Source of the DNA: Mobilicoccus massiliensis
Lineage (GTDB): Bacteria; Actinomycetota; Actinomycetes; Actinomycetales; Dermatophilaceae
DNA: 64,000 nt
Direction of reading: 5' to 3'
Assembly (NCBI RefSeq): GCF_000826525.2
Contig: NZ_LN651330.1
Location: forward strand, 62,001 to 126,000
Positions within the stretch are counted from its first letter, which is position 1. The number at the start of each line of letters is the position of its first letter. A program made the position numbers and the translations under genes. The notes beneath the pieces are model-generated. The model ran no database searches. It saw only the letters and a list, made by a program, of their open reading frames with translations, and was not told the DNA's origin. Below, piece by piece: positions 48,760 to 57,243 of this stretch.

Positions 48760-50643
48760 ATGGGTACGAAGACGTTCAACCTCCCCGATCCCGGTGAGGG
48801 CCTCACCGAGGCCGAGATCGTGTCGTGGAAGGTCAAGCCGGGCGACGCTGTCAAGGTCAACCAGATCGTCGTCGAGATCGAGACGAGCAAGTCCCTCGTC
48901 GAGCTGCCGATCCCGTGGGACGGCACCGTGGGTGAGCTGCTCGTCGAGGAGGGCACCGAGGTCGAGGTCGGCAAGCCGATCATCACGATCGAGGTCGCCG
49001 GCGCGGGAGACCCGGTGCCCGATGCCGGTGACGCCGCTCCGCCCACCGACGCCGGCGACGGCTGGGGTGGCACGGCGGCTCCCGAGAGCACCGGTCGCTC
49101 CCGGGCGACGAAGGTCACCGACGGGGGCACGGCGGGTGCGACCGGTGGGTCGGCCGGGTCGGCCGGGTCGACGTCGGGGTCGTCCTCGGGTGGTGGCTCG
49201 ATCAAGACGTTCAACCTCCAGGACCCGGGTGAGGGCCTCACCGAGGCCGAGATCGTGTCGTGGAAGGTCAAGCCGGGCGACGAGGTGAAGGTCAACCAGA
49301 TCGTCGTCGAGGTCGAGACGAGCAAGTCGCTCGTCGAGCTGCCGATCCCGTGGGCCGGCACCGTCGTCGACATCCTCGAGTCCGAGGGCACCGAGGTCGC
49401 CGTCGGGGCGCCGATCATCACGATCCGCGTCGCCGGCGCTGAGGGCGACGCGGCCGGCGCGGGAGAGGACGACGCCAAGCGTGAGCCGAACCTCGTCGGC
49501 TACGGCGAGATCGCCGGCTCGACGACGCGTCGTAAGCGGCGTGGTGCGGGGGCTGCCGGCGGTGCCGCCGGCGGCGCTCCCGTGGCGCCGGCTGCGAGCG
49601 CGGCACCCGCCTCCGCCGCACCCCAGCAGGCAGCACCGCAGCAGGCAGCACCGCAGGAGACCGCGGCGCAGAGCGACCGGACCTCGGCCCGGGCCTCCGC
49701 GGGTCGCCCGCTCGCCAAGCCGCCGGTGCGCAAGCTCGCCAAGGACAACGGCATCGATCTGGCCCAGGTCAGCGGCTCGGGCAAGAACGGGATCATCACC
49801 CGCGCCGACGTCGAGGCGTACATCGCCGGTGGCGCTCGCGACGCGGGCGAGCAGGCCGCAGCTGCCGACACGACGGCAGTGGCCGCGTCCTCCGGGGCCG
49901 CGACCTCCCGTGCTCAGGGCGAGCGTGAGACCCGCATCCCGGTCAAGGGCGTGCGCAAGATGACGGCGCAGGCGATGAGCGCGAGCAAGTTCACCGCTCC
50001 GCACGTCACCGAGTTCGTCACGGTCGACGTCACTCCGATGATGGAGCTCGTCGAGCGGCTCAAGGCCGACCGTGAGTTCCGCGACGTCAAGGTCACCCCG
50101 CTGCTCGTCGTCGCCAAGGCCCTGCTGCTCGCGTGCCGCCGTAACCCCGGCGTCAACGCACAGTGGGTCGACGAGCCCGACGGCTCGGCCACGATCGTGC
50201 AGAAGAGCTACGTCAACCTCGGCATCGCCGCGGCCACCCCGCGCGGGCTCATCGTCCCGAACATCAAGGACGCCGACGCGATGTCGATGCGCGAGCTCGG
50301 CGAGGCCATGGGCGCGCTCGTCGACACGGCACGTTCGGGCCGTACTCAGCCTGCGGACATGTCGGGCGGCACGATCACGATCACGAACGTCGGTGTGTTC
50401 GGTGTCGACACCGGTACGCCGATCATCAACCCGGGCGAGTCCGCGATCTTCGTGTTCGGGGCGGTTCGTCGTCAGCCGTGGGTCGTGGGGACGGGCGCCG
50501 ACGAGCGCATCGAGCCTCGCTGGGTCACCCAGCTCGGTCTGAGCTTCGACCACCGGCTCATCGACGGCGATCTGGGCAGCCGGTTCCTCGCCGACATCGC
50601 CGCGATCCTCGCCGATCCGGCCAGGGGCCTCGTCTGGGGCTGA
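48760..50643 (+). CDS. 2-oxoacid dehydrogenase E2 with two near-identical lipoyl domains
   Basis: 627 residues, the core acyltransferase of the complex. Lipoyl domain 1 covers about residues 4-80 (lipoylated Lys44 in ETSKSLVE) and domain 2 about 149-225 (Lys189). A Gly/Ser/Ala linker and an Ala/Pro/Gln linker separate the parts. The peripheral-subunit-binding domain is near 325-360 (RPLAKPPVRKLAKDNGIDLAQ, in part). The catalytic domain ends in LSFDHRLIDGD with the active-site His. The two lipoyl coding stretches (from 48769 and 49204) are about 95 % identical in DNA. No E3 gene is near. A GGAGAGGA site precedes the ATG at 48760. Confidence 0.93.
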   Translation: MGTKTFNLPDPGEGLTEAEIVSWKVKPGDAVKVNQIVVEIETSKSLVELPIPWDGTVGELLVEEGTEVEVGKPIITIEVAGAGDPVPDAGDAAPPTDAGDGWGGTAAPESTGRSRATKVTDGGTAGATGGSAGSAGSTSGSSSGGGSIKTFNLQDPGEGLTEAEIVSWKVKPGDEVKVNQIVVEVETSKSLVELPIPWAGTVVDILESEGTEVAVGAPIITIRVAGAEGDAAGAGEDDAKREPNLVGYGEIAGSTTRRKRRGAGAAGGAAGGAPVAPAASAAPASAAPQQAAPQQAAPQETAAQSDRTSARASAGRPLAKPPVRKLAKDNGIDLAQVSGSGKNGIITRADVEAYIAGGARDAGEQAAAADTTAVAASSGAATSRAQGERETRIPVKGVRKMTAQAMSASKFTAPHVTEFVTVDVTPMMELVERLKADREFRDVKVTPLLVVAKALLLACRRNPGVNAQWVDEPDGSATIVQKSYVNLGIAAATPRGLIVPNIKDADAMSMRELGEAMGALVDTARSGRTQPADMSGGTITITNVGVFGVDTGTPIINPGESAIFVFGAVRRQPWVVGTGADERIEPRWVTQLGLSFDHRLIDGDLGSRFLADIAAILADPARGLVWG

Positions 50644-50653
50644 CCTCGGTCAC

Positions 50654-50695
50654 CGACGACGCCGCAGGATCCACCCGGATCCTGCGGCGTCGTCG
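50654..50695. terminator. Strong terminator hairpin after the 2-oxoacid dehydrogenase operon
   Basis: GACGACGCCGCAGGATCC and GGATCCTGCGGCGTCGTC, extended by one C-G pair, give a 19-bp perfect stem with an ACCC loop, 11 bp after the E2 stop. Confidence 0.9.
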
Positions 50696-50800
50696 TATCT
50701 GTGGCAGCTCTGACGCTGAACGGTCACCGTGTGTGCCGGGCCGGCAGCGACCGCCGGCGCACGACCGCGATGGTGACGAGGGGAGACCTGCCTGCGCGGA

Positions 50801-51289
50801 CTAGACCTGGCGCTGGGTGAACGCCGGCAGGGAGATGTCCAACTCCTGCTCCCCGGGCTCGCCTTCGACGCGGTACGTCACGCGGACCACGGGCTTGGTG
50901 CCGGTGGAGTACCCCTCGAGCAGGAGGCGCGCGTTGTCGCCGGCCGGAGTCGCGTCACCATGCTCGGCGTCCTGCTCGCACACGACGCCGACCCGCACGG
51001 TGGAGTCGTCGGTGCCGCTCGGCATGCCGAACTCCCGCAGCACTGGGCCGGGGTCGACGACCTCGGCGTCGGTGACCGTGGCCACTCCGGGCTTGTCGAG
51101 GCACAAGGTGACGAACCACGAGTACGGGGCGTTGACCGGTGGGTGGTACACGCCATGAGAGTGACCGGTGCCGTCGTCGGCGACGACGAGGCGTGGGCCG
51201 GGCTCGGGCATGAAGGCGACCGCGGCGGCGAGGAGACAGGCGAGGAGTCCGCCACCGACGACGAGGGCAGCGGAGTTGGGCTTGCTCAT
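50801..51289 (-). CDS. Exported or anchored protein of unknown function
   Basis: 162 residues from the ATG at 51289. An N-terminal hydrophobic helix (SAALVVGGGLLACLLAAAVAF, in part; residues 6-27) is followed by an extracytoplasmic domain with two Cys (TLCLDKPG, VVCEQDA) that may form a disulfide. HSHGVYHPP near the helix is His-rich. No family is recognised. The His-rich word and the neighbourhood of the CopD/CtaG gene hint at metal or respiratory relevance, but this is weak. The upstream in-frame extension is unlikely to be translated. Confidence 0.6.
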   Translation of the reverse strand: MSKPNSAALVVGGGLLACLLAAAVAFMPEPGPRLVVADDGTGHSHGVYHPPVNAPYSWFVTLCLDKPGVATVTDAEVVDPGPVLREFGMPSGTDDSTVRVGVVCEQDAEHGDATPAGDNARLLLEGYSTGTKPVVRVTYRVEGEPGEQELDISLPAFTQRQV

Positions 51290-51380
51290 GTGCCGATTGT
51301 CGTCCGAACCGGGGCGAGCAGAAGGGTCTTCGGTCCCGCAGGTTTCGGCGAGCCGGCCTGCGCGCCGGCGGGCGTCGACG

Positions 51381-52262
51381 TCAGGGGGTGATGACGAGCG
51401 AGTCGAGAACCCGGCGAGCCACGTCGTCGTCACCGTGGACGGAGTAGTGGAGGTCCTCGGTGCTGCGGCGGCCGGCGGCGCGGCGGGTGAACGCCTCGGT
51501 GCTCATCTGGATGCTCGTCGTCTTGCCGATGACCGGGATGGGGCCGGTCTCGTCGACGCCCCCGGTGAACATGAGGCTGCCGTGGGGCTTGCCGTCCTCG
51601 TCCTCCTCGACACGAACGCCGCTGCGGGCGACGACGGGGCCCGTGAGCTCGATCATGACGACCCGGCCGGTGGGGACGCCGGCGCGTTTGACGACGATCA
51701 TCGGCAGCGCGTCGAGCACGGTCTGCGTGAAGTTGGCGGCGCCCAGCGAGTCGAGGTTGCCCGGGCGGCCGAGGGCGGCGCGGATGTCCTGTTCGTGGAC
51801 CCACAGGTCGTTGATCCGGATGCGCAGGGCCCGAAGCAGCGGCATCTGCTTGCCGCCCGGCATGTCGACGACGATGGCGTCGACCTCTTCGGGGTCGAGC
51901 TCCTTGAGGTCCTTGAGCTGTCCGAGCCGTCGGGCCATGACCTGCTGCAGTTCCTGGACCACCTCGGCGCCGGGCCGGGGGCGGCGCAGTTCCACGCCCT
52001 GCTCGATGCCTCGGGCGAAGTCGCTGTGGAGGTGGTCGTGATCGGGCACCTCGACCTCGGGGTCGGGGCGGCCCATGAGCCCGGCCTCCAACGCGACGAC
52101 GTGGGAGAGCTGGTCCTTCACCGTCCAGCCGGGGCACTCGGTGGGCTTGTCGAAGTCGCGGTCCGAGCAGGGGAACGCGAGGTCGATGATCGCCTGCGCG
52201 GTCTGGGTGTAGGCGTCGACGAGCTCGGACAGTTCTTCGGGCGCGGCCGGGTGCATAGGCAT
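51381..52262 (-). CDS. Mycothiol-dependent-enzyme/maleylpyruvate-isomerase family protein (DinB fold)
   Basis: A 293-residue four-helix-bundle protein. PTECPGWTVKDQLSHVVALE (residues 40-59) carries the N-terminal domain's His, and RINDLWVHEQDIRAAL the DLWxHxxD-type metal-binding His pair of the family. Members use mycothiol as cofactor in isomerisation or transfer reactions, which fits an actinobacterium. The substrate is unknown. TAGGCT (52269-52274, complement) ends 6 nt before the ATG at 52262. It is divergent from the CopD/CtaG gene with 27 bp between start codons. Confidence 0.87.
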   Translation of the reverse strand: MPMHPAAPEELSELVDAYTQTAQAIIDLAFPCSDRDFDKPTECPGWTVKDQLSHVVALEAGLMGRPDPEVEVPDHDHLHSDFARGIEQGVELRRPRPGAEVVQELQQVMARRLGQLKDLKELDPEEVDAIVVDMPGGKQMPLLRALRIRINDLWVHEQDIRAALGRPGNLDSLGAANFTQTVLDALPMIVVKRAGVPTGRVVMIELTGPVVARSGVRVEEDEDGKPHGSLMFTGGVDETGPIPVIGKTTSIQMSTEAFTRRAAGRRSTEDLHYSVHGDDDVARRVLDSLVITP

Positions 52263-52289
52263 GACCTCAGCCTAACTAGGGTGGGCGTC
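52263..52289. promoter_or_regulatory. Compact divergent promoter region, 27 bp between two start codons
   Basis: It contains TAGGCT (minus strand, 52274-52269) for the mycothiol-enzyme gene and TAGGGT (52277-52282) for the CopD/CtaG gene. Each lies 6-7 nt from its start codon. Both -35 regions must then lie inside the opposite coding sequences, so the two promoters overlap and can hardly fire together. Confidence 0.6.
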
Positions 52290-54371
52290 ATGGCCATCTC
52301 GGAACGGGTCCGTACTTCTGTCACCCCTTCGCCGCGGGTCGCCGTGGTGGGGGCGGCGGTCGCGGTCGCCCTGGTGGCGATGGTCCTCGCCGGTCGGGTG
52401 GGTGGCATCTTCGCCGAGTTGCCGGGGTTCTCCGACGGCGGGGCGCTCGCGCGCTGGGGCGTCCCGGCGTCGCGGGTGGTGCTCGACGTCTCGGCGGCCG
52501 TCACCATCGGGTTGCTGCTGCTCGCGGGAACGATCGTCCCCGAGCGCACCTCGACCGATCGTCGTCGCACCGCGTGCCGGCTCGCGGTCCTCACGGGCAG
52601 TGTCTGGGTGCTGGCCTCCCTCGCGTTGCTGGTCTTCTCGGTCTCGAACATCTCGGGCGTGCCCGTCGGCGACCCGATGTTCGGGGCGCAGGTGGCCTCG
52701 GTGGTCTGGGATTTCGAGTTCTTCCGCACGATCCTCATCAGCACGCTCGTCGCACTCGGCGCGGTGCTGCTCGCCCTCGGCGCGCGCACCCCGACGTCGA
52801 TCACGTGGTCGGCCGCGCTGGCGATCGTCGCGGTGCTCGTCCTCGCGCTCATCGGCCACTCCGGCGGCGCGGCGGCTCACGACACGGCGGTCAACTCGAT
52901 CGCGGTGCACATGGCCGCGGCCGCGGTGTGGATGGGAGGCCTGGCCGGTCTCGTCGTCCTGCGACCGACCCTCGGCAAGGATCTGCCCGTCGTCGTCGCG
53001 CGGTACTCCCACCTCGCGCTGTGGGCGTACTGCGGCATCGCGATCTCGGGCGTGCTCAACGCGACGCTGCGCATCTCGTCCTTCGCCGGGCTCGCCACCC
53101 CGTACGGGGCGTTGCTGCTCGTCAAGGTCGCCGCCTTCGTCCTGCTCGGCGTCGCCGGGTGGCGCATGCGCGCCGCCGTGGTGGGGCGCTTGCAGGCCGA
53201 TCACGCCGACGGGCGCGCCTTCGCGACGCTGGCGGTCGGCGAGATCGTGGTCATGGCGCTGGCGTACGGCGTGGCCGTCGCGCTCTCACGCACCCCGCCG
53301 CCGGTCCCGCAGACCGAGTCGCCCGACATCGTCACCTCGCTCACCGGCTACCCCGACCCGGGCGGTCCGCCCACCGGGGCCGACTGGTTCACGATGTGGC
53401 GGCCCGACTGGATCTTCCTCACCGCCTCGGCCCTCGCGATCGGCCTGTACGTCGCGGGCGTCGTACGTCTGCGCCGGCGCGGCGACGCGTGGCCGATCCA
53501 CCGCACCCTGTTGTGGATCCTCGGCTGGCTCGTCTTCGTGTGGACCACGAGCGGCACCCCGGGCATCTACGGGCGGCTCACGTTCTCGGCCCACATGGTC
53601 ATGCACATGACGCTGACGATGGGCGCGCCCGTGGTCATGGCGTTCGGTGCGCCGCTGACCCTCGCCTCGCGGGCGCTCAAGGCCCGTAAGGACAAGACGC
53701 TCGGCCCGCGGGAGATCCTCCTTGCGACCGCACACTCGCGGTGGATGAACTTCTGGGCCAACCCCGTCGTGGCCGGGTTCAACTTCGCGGGCAGCCTCTA
53801 CATCTTCTACTTCACACCGTTGTTCGAGCTCGGGCTGCGCACCCACGTCGGGCACATGATCATGGTCGTCCACTTCATGCTCGCCGGGTACGTGTTCGCG
53901 TGGTCCCTGGTCGGCATCGACCCCGGCCCGCGCCGCTGGCCGCCGTCGCTGCGTCTCGTGTTGCTGTTCGCCACGATGTCGTTCCACGCGTTCTTCGGCG
54001 TCATCATCATCTCGATGACGACCCTGCTCGGGCACGACTACTTCACCCAGCTCGCCCTGCCGTGGGTCGGCAACCTCCTCGACGATCAGCGTGTCGGCGG
54101 AGCGATCACCTGGGGCATCGGTGAGTTCCCCATGCTCGCGCTCGCGTTGCTCGTCGCCGGCACGTGGATGCGCTCCGACGAGCACGAGGCCCGTCGGCTC
54201 GACCGGCAGGCCCTGCGCGACCACGACGCCGAACTCGAGGCCTATAACGAGGCCCTGCGCCGGCGTGGTGAGGCGATGCGCCGGGCGCAGGAGGCCGAGG
54301 AGGCCCGCTATCGCGCCCGCCAGGAGGGGCGACGCGACCGCCGCGAGGACGGCCACCCGCGCGCGAAGTGA
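52290..54371 (+). CDS. CopD domain fused to a CtaG-type cytochrome c oxidase assembly domain
   Basis: 693 residues and about 14 hydrophobic segments. The first half (to about 340) is a CopD-type copper-resistance membrane domain, with HSGGAAAHDTAVNSIAVHMAAAAVWMGGLAGL (in parts) carrying conserved His. The second half is a Caa3-type CtaG domain: FSAHMVMHMTLTMGAPVVMAFGAPLTL, TPLFELGLRTHVGHMIMVVHFMLAGYVFAW and FHAFFGVIII (in parts). A basic, Glu-rich C-terminal helix follows. Both domains handle copper outside the membrane, so delivery of copper to cytochrome oxidase is the likely job. The ATG at 52290 follows a leaderless-type -10. Confidence 0.88.
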   Translation: MAISERVRTSVTPSPRVAVVGAAVAVALVAMVLAGRVGGIFAELPGFSDGGALARWGVPASRVVLDVSAAVTIGLLLLAGTIVPERTSTDRRRTACRLAVLTGSVWVLASLALLVFSVSNISGVPVGDPMFGAQVASVVWDFEFFRTILISTLVALGAVLLALGARTPTSITWSAALAIVAVLVLALIGHSGGAAAHDTAVNSIAVHMAAAAVWMGGLAGLVVLRPTLGKDLPVVVARYSHLALWAYCGIAISGVLNATLRISSFAGLATPYGALLLVKVAAFVLLGVAGWRMRAAVVGRLQADHADGRAFATLAVGEIVVMALAYGVAVALSRTPPPVPQTESPDIVTSLTGYPDPGGPPTGADWFTMWRPDWIFLTASALAIGLYVAGVVRLRRRGDAWPIHRTLLWILGWLVFVWTTSGTPGIYGRLTFSAHMVMHMTLTMGAPVVMAFGAPLTLASRALKARKDKTLGPREILLATAHSRWMNFWANPVVAGFNFAGSLYIFYFTPLFELGLRTHVGHMIMVVHFMLAGYVFAWSLVGIDPGPRRWPPSLRLVLLFATMSFHAFFGVIIISMTTLLGHDYFTQLALPWVGNLLDDQRVGGAITWGIGEFPMLALALLVAGTWMRSDEHEARRLDRQALRDHDAELEAYNEALRRRGEAMRRAQEAEEARYRARQEGRRDRREDGHPRAK

Positions 54372-54545
54372 CCGGTCGTCCCGTCACGGGCCGGGGTGGA
54401 CGGGCACGCTTTCACGAGGTGGGAGCTGACGACCCGCGTTCTCGGGACGCTGCTCCGACGCCTCGAATAGGGTCGGAGGTGAGGCGCAGCCCGCAGGGCG
54501 ACCACGGCCCGACCACGGCAGGACACGACACGAAGAGGTGCTTCC

Positions 54546-55628
54546 ATGACCGACCGTCCTCTCCTCTGGCTGCGTCACGAAGTGCGTCCCGGGGAGGGGC
54601 GAGCCGCCATCTCGCCGCGGACGGCGCGCGAACTGCGCGAGGCCGGGTTTCGTGTCGTCGTCGAGGAGAGTCCGCAGCGCGCGTTCCCCCTCGCCGAGTA
54701 CACGGCGGCGGGCTGCGAGACTGCGGCGACCGGTACGTGGCCGGAGGCGCCGGACGATGCGATCGTCGTCGGGCTCAAGGAGCTTCCCGACGGTGACTCC
54801 CCGCTGCGGGACCACGTCTACTTCGGGCACGCCTTCAAGCACCAGCACGGTGCGCGGCACCTGCTCTCGCGGTTCGTCGAGGGCGGCGGCACCCTGCTCG
54901 ACCTCGAGTACCTCGTCGACGAGGACGGACGTCGCGTGGCGGCGTTCGGTTACTGGGCGGGGTACGTCGGCGCCGCCCTCGCCGTGCTCGAGTACCGCCG
55001 ACAGCTCGAACCGGGCATGGCTCCGCGCGGCAAGGCCGAGCTCGACGCGTTGCTGCGCGAGGGTCAGGCGGGGGAGCGGCCGACCGCCCTCGTCATCGGG
55101 GCCCTGGGTCGCAGCGGCCGGGGTGCATGCGACGCACTCGAGGCCGCCGGAGTGACCACCACGAGGTGGGACGTGGCCGAGACCCTCGAGCTCGACAAGC
55201 CGGCGTTGCTCGGCCACGACATCCTCGTCAACTGCGTCATGGTGAGCACGCCCGTGCCCCCGTTCGTCACGGAGGGCGACCTGGACGAAGAGGGTCGCAG
55301 GCTGTCGGTGATCTCCGACGTGACCTGCGACGTCACCTCCGACTGCAACGTGCTGCCCGTCTACGACGCGATCACGACGTGGCAGGAGCCGGTGCGTGAG
55401 CTGCGGCCGGCCGATCCGGCCCGGGGTCGCCCCGCGGTGCGCATCGTCGCGATCGACAACCTGCCGTCACTGCTGCCCGCCGAGGCCGCCGGCACCTACG
55501 CACGCGACCTGCTCCCCACGCTGCTGACGCTCCCCGACGGGCCGGTGTGGCAGCGGGCACGAACGCGGTTCGCACTCGCGCTCGCCGACGAGGGTCTCGA
55601 TGCGCCGGGGGCGACTGAACCGGTGTGA
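54546..55628 (+). CDS. Saccharopine dehydrogenase-like protein (LYS1 type)
   Basis: 360 residues of the alanine-dehydrogenase/LYS1 fold. LLWLRHEVRPGEGRAAISPRTARELREAGFRVVVEESPQRAFP (in parts) is the N-terminal catalytic-side domain. FGHAFKHQHGARHLLSRF and LLDLEYLVDEDGRRVAAFGYWAGYVGAAL match LYS1 proteins, and ALVIGALGRSGRGACDAL is the NAD-binding loop. In fungi this enzyme makes lysine from saccharopine; most actinobacteria make lysine through diaminopimelate, so another role (lysine breakdown or a different opine) is likely. AAGAGG precedes the ATG. Confidence 0.85.
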   Translation: MTDRPLLWLRHEVRPGEGRAAISPRTARELREAGFRVVVEESPQRAFPLAEYTAAGCETAATGTWPEAPDDAIVVGLKELPDGDSPLRDHVYFGHAFKHQHGARHLLSRFVEGGGTLLDLEYLVDEDGRRVAAFGYWAGYVGAALAVLEYRRQLEPGMAPRGKAELDALLREGQAGERPTALVIGALGRSGRGACDALEAAGVTTTRWDVAETLELDKPALLGHDILVNCVMVSTPVPPFVTEGDLDEEGRRLSVISDVTCDVTSDCNVLPVYDAITTWQEPVRELRPADPARGRPAVRIVAIDNLPSLLPAEAAGTYARDLLPTLLTLPDGPVWQRARTRFALALADEGLDAPGATEPV

Positions 55629-55642
55629 CGGTGGCGCCGAGG

Positions 55643-55680
55643 CCGGCGTCCTCCCCGATGACGTTCGAGAGGGACGCCGG
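55643..55680. terminator. Hairpin between the convergent LYS1-like and LLM genes
   Basis: CCGGCGTCC pairs with GGACGCCGG over 9 bp with a 20-nt loop. It lies between the stop at 55628 (+) and the stop at 55701 (-). Confidence 0.55.
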
Positions 55681-55700
55681 ACGCGGCGCATGCCCGGCGA

Positions 55701-56750
55701 TCAGCGGGGAGACAGGCCCCACGCGTCGGCGAGCAACTCGTAGCTGCGGCGGCGCAACGTCGGGTCCCACGTGTAGGTCGCGACGATGAGCTCGTCGAGG
55801 TCGTAGCGCTCGACGAGCTTCTCGAGGTGAGCGACGGCCTCGTCGGGCGTGCCGGCCACCGAGAACGACAGGTCGACGCCGCCGCCGGTGGGGGCGAAGG
55901 CGGGTCCGCCACCGAGTCCCTGTGCGGGCCCGGCCGGGCCTTCACCGGGCGGGTCGAGAGGCGCGAGCCGCCCGGTCATGATCCGGGTGCGCATGGCCTG
56001 TGCGGTCGTGGCGAGGTGCTCGGCCTCCTCCGTGGTCGGGGCGCAGATGACGTTGACGCCCGCCATGACGTAGGGCTTGTCGATCTGCGCGGTCGACGCC
56101 TCGGTGCTGAACCGGGTGCGGTAGACCTCGAAGGCCTGGTCGATCGCCTGGGGGGCGAAATGGGAGGCGAACGAGAACGGCAGCCCGAGTGCGGCGGCGA
56201 CGCTCGCCCCGCCGAGCGAGGAGCCGAGCATCCACAGCGGCACCTTCGTGCCCTCGCCGGGCAGCGCGCGCACGCGCAGGCCGTCACGGCCCGGCGTCGG
56301 CCGATCGCCGAGCAGCAACGAGAGCTCGGCGACGTCGCTCGCGAAGTCGCGCAACTCGCCGGAGCCACGAGAGAGCGCAGCCGCGGTGACGGGGTCGGTG
56401 CCGGGAGCACGGCCGAGGCCGAGGTCGATGCGGTCGCCGTAGAGCGTGGCCAGGGTGCCGTAGTACTCGGCCACCATGAGCGGCGCGTGGTTGGGCAGCA
56501 TGACACCGCCGGAGCCGACGCGGATCGACTCGGTGTGGCCGGCGACGTGGCCGAGGAGCACGGCCGTGGCCGAGCTCGCGAAGGTGACGCTGCCGTGGTG
56601 CTCGGCCATCCAGAAGCGCTCGTAGCCGGCCTTGTCGGCGGTCTGCGCGAGCAGCGTGCTGTCACGAAGGGCATCGGCCGCGGTGGAACCCGCGCTCACC
56701 GGTGCGAGATCGAGAATGGAAAGGGGGACGCGACGTGTACTCACGTTCAT
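55701..56750 (-). CDS. LLM-class flavin-dependent oxidoreductase
   Basis: A 349-residue luciferase-like monooxygenase of the LuxA-like MsnO8 subgroup. [44 protein letters not shown] (in parts), [42 protein letters not shown] and [28 protein letters not shown] are the family blocks in order. It should be a cytoplasmic FMN-using enzyme; the substrate is unknown. The start at 56750 or the in-frame GTG at 56744 are both possible. Confidence 0.92.
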   Translation of the reverse strand: MNVSTRRVPLSILDLAPVSAGSTAADALRDSTLLAQTADKAGYERFWMAEHHGSVTFASSATAVLLGHVAGHTESIRVGSGGVMLPNHAPLMVAEYYGTLATLYGDRIDLGLGRAPGTDPVTAAALSRGSGELRDFASDVAELSLLLGDRPTPGRDGLRVRALPGEGTKVPLWMLGSSLGGASVAAALGLPFSFASHFAPQAIDQAFEVYRTRFSTEASTAQIDKPYVMAGVNVICAPTTEEAEHLATTAQAMRTRIMTGRLAPLDPPGEGPAGPAQGLGGGPAFAPTGGGVDLSFSVAGTPDEAVAHLEKLVERYDLDELIVATYTWDPTLRRRSYELLADAWGLSPR

Positions 56751-56880
56751 GGCAACGTTCGCACAGCACCCGGATATTGCCTCCGGCTAAGCAATTCGCC
56801 GTGTTTTCGCCCGGCCTCCTTGGAGTTGGGGCATCATCCGCCGATGATCGAAGCAGGACACCGACACTCACGGAGGCACC

Positions 56881-57102
56881 ATGTCCATCGGCTTCGGCAT
56901 CTTTCTCATCGCCCTCGGCGCGATCCTCTCGTTCGCGGTCAAGGACTCGGTCCCCGGCATCGACCTGACGATGATCGGCTACATCCTCATGGGGGCGGGG
57001 CTCGTGACGGCCATCGTGTCCATGGCCATGATGAGCCGCTCGCGCACCGGTGTCACCCGCCGCACCACCACCGTCGAGGACCCGCGCGACCCGCGCGTCT
57101 GA
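56881..57102 (+). CDS. DUF6458-like small membrane protein
   Basis: 73 residues. Two hydrophobic helices, IGFGIFLIALGAILSFAV and TMIGYILMGAGLVTAIVSMA, are separated by the loop KDSVPGIDL, followed by a basic Thr/Arg-rich tail. This pattern (GxGxFLIAxGAIL, VxGxDLxxIGxILMxxG) is typical of a widespread small actinobacterial family of unknown role. It is single, with GGAGGC upstream. Confidence 0.85.
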   Translation: MSIGFGIFLIALGAILSFAVKDSVPGIDLTMIGYILMGAGLVTAIVSMAMMSRSRTGVTRRTTTVEDPRDPRV

Positions 57103-57180
57103 CGCCTCTGGCAGTGATCGCGTCCGGCGGTTCCGACGCGTCCGGTGGCTCTCTCTACGCACCCCTGCACCGCCGACGTC

Positions 57181-57222
57181 ACGACGCTGCCCGACCCGGT
57201 GGACCGGGAGGGGCAGCGTCGT
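57181..57222. terminator. Bidirectional terminator between the small membrane protein and the acyl-CoA dehydrogenase
   Basis: ACGACGCTGCCC (57181-57192) pairs with GGGCAGCGTCGT (57211-57222), and inside, CCCGG pairs with CCGGG around TGGA. It lies at a convergent gene end. Confidence 0.85.
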
Positions 57223-57243
57223 CGTGCGTGCTCGCAGCGCGGC

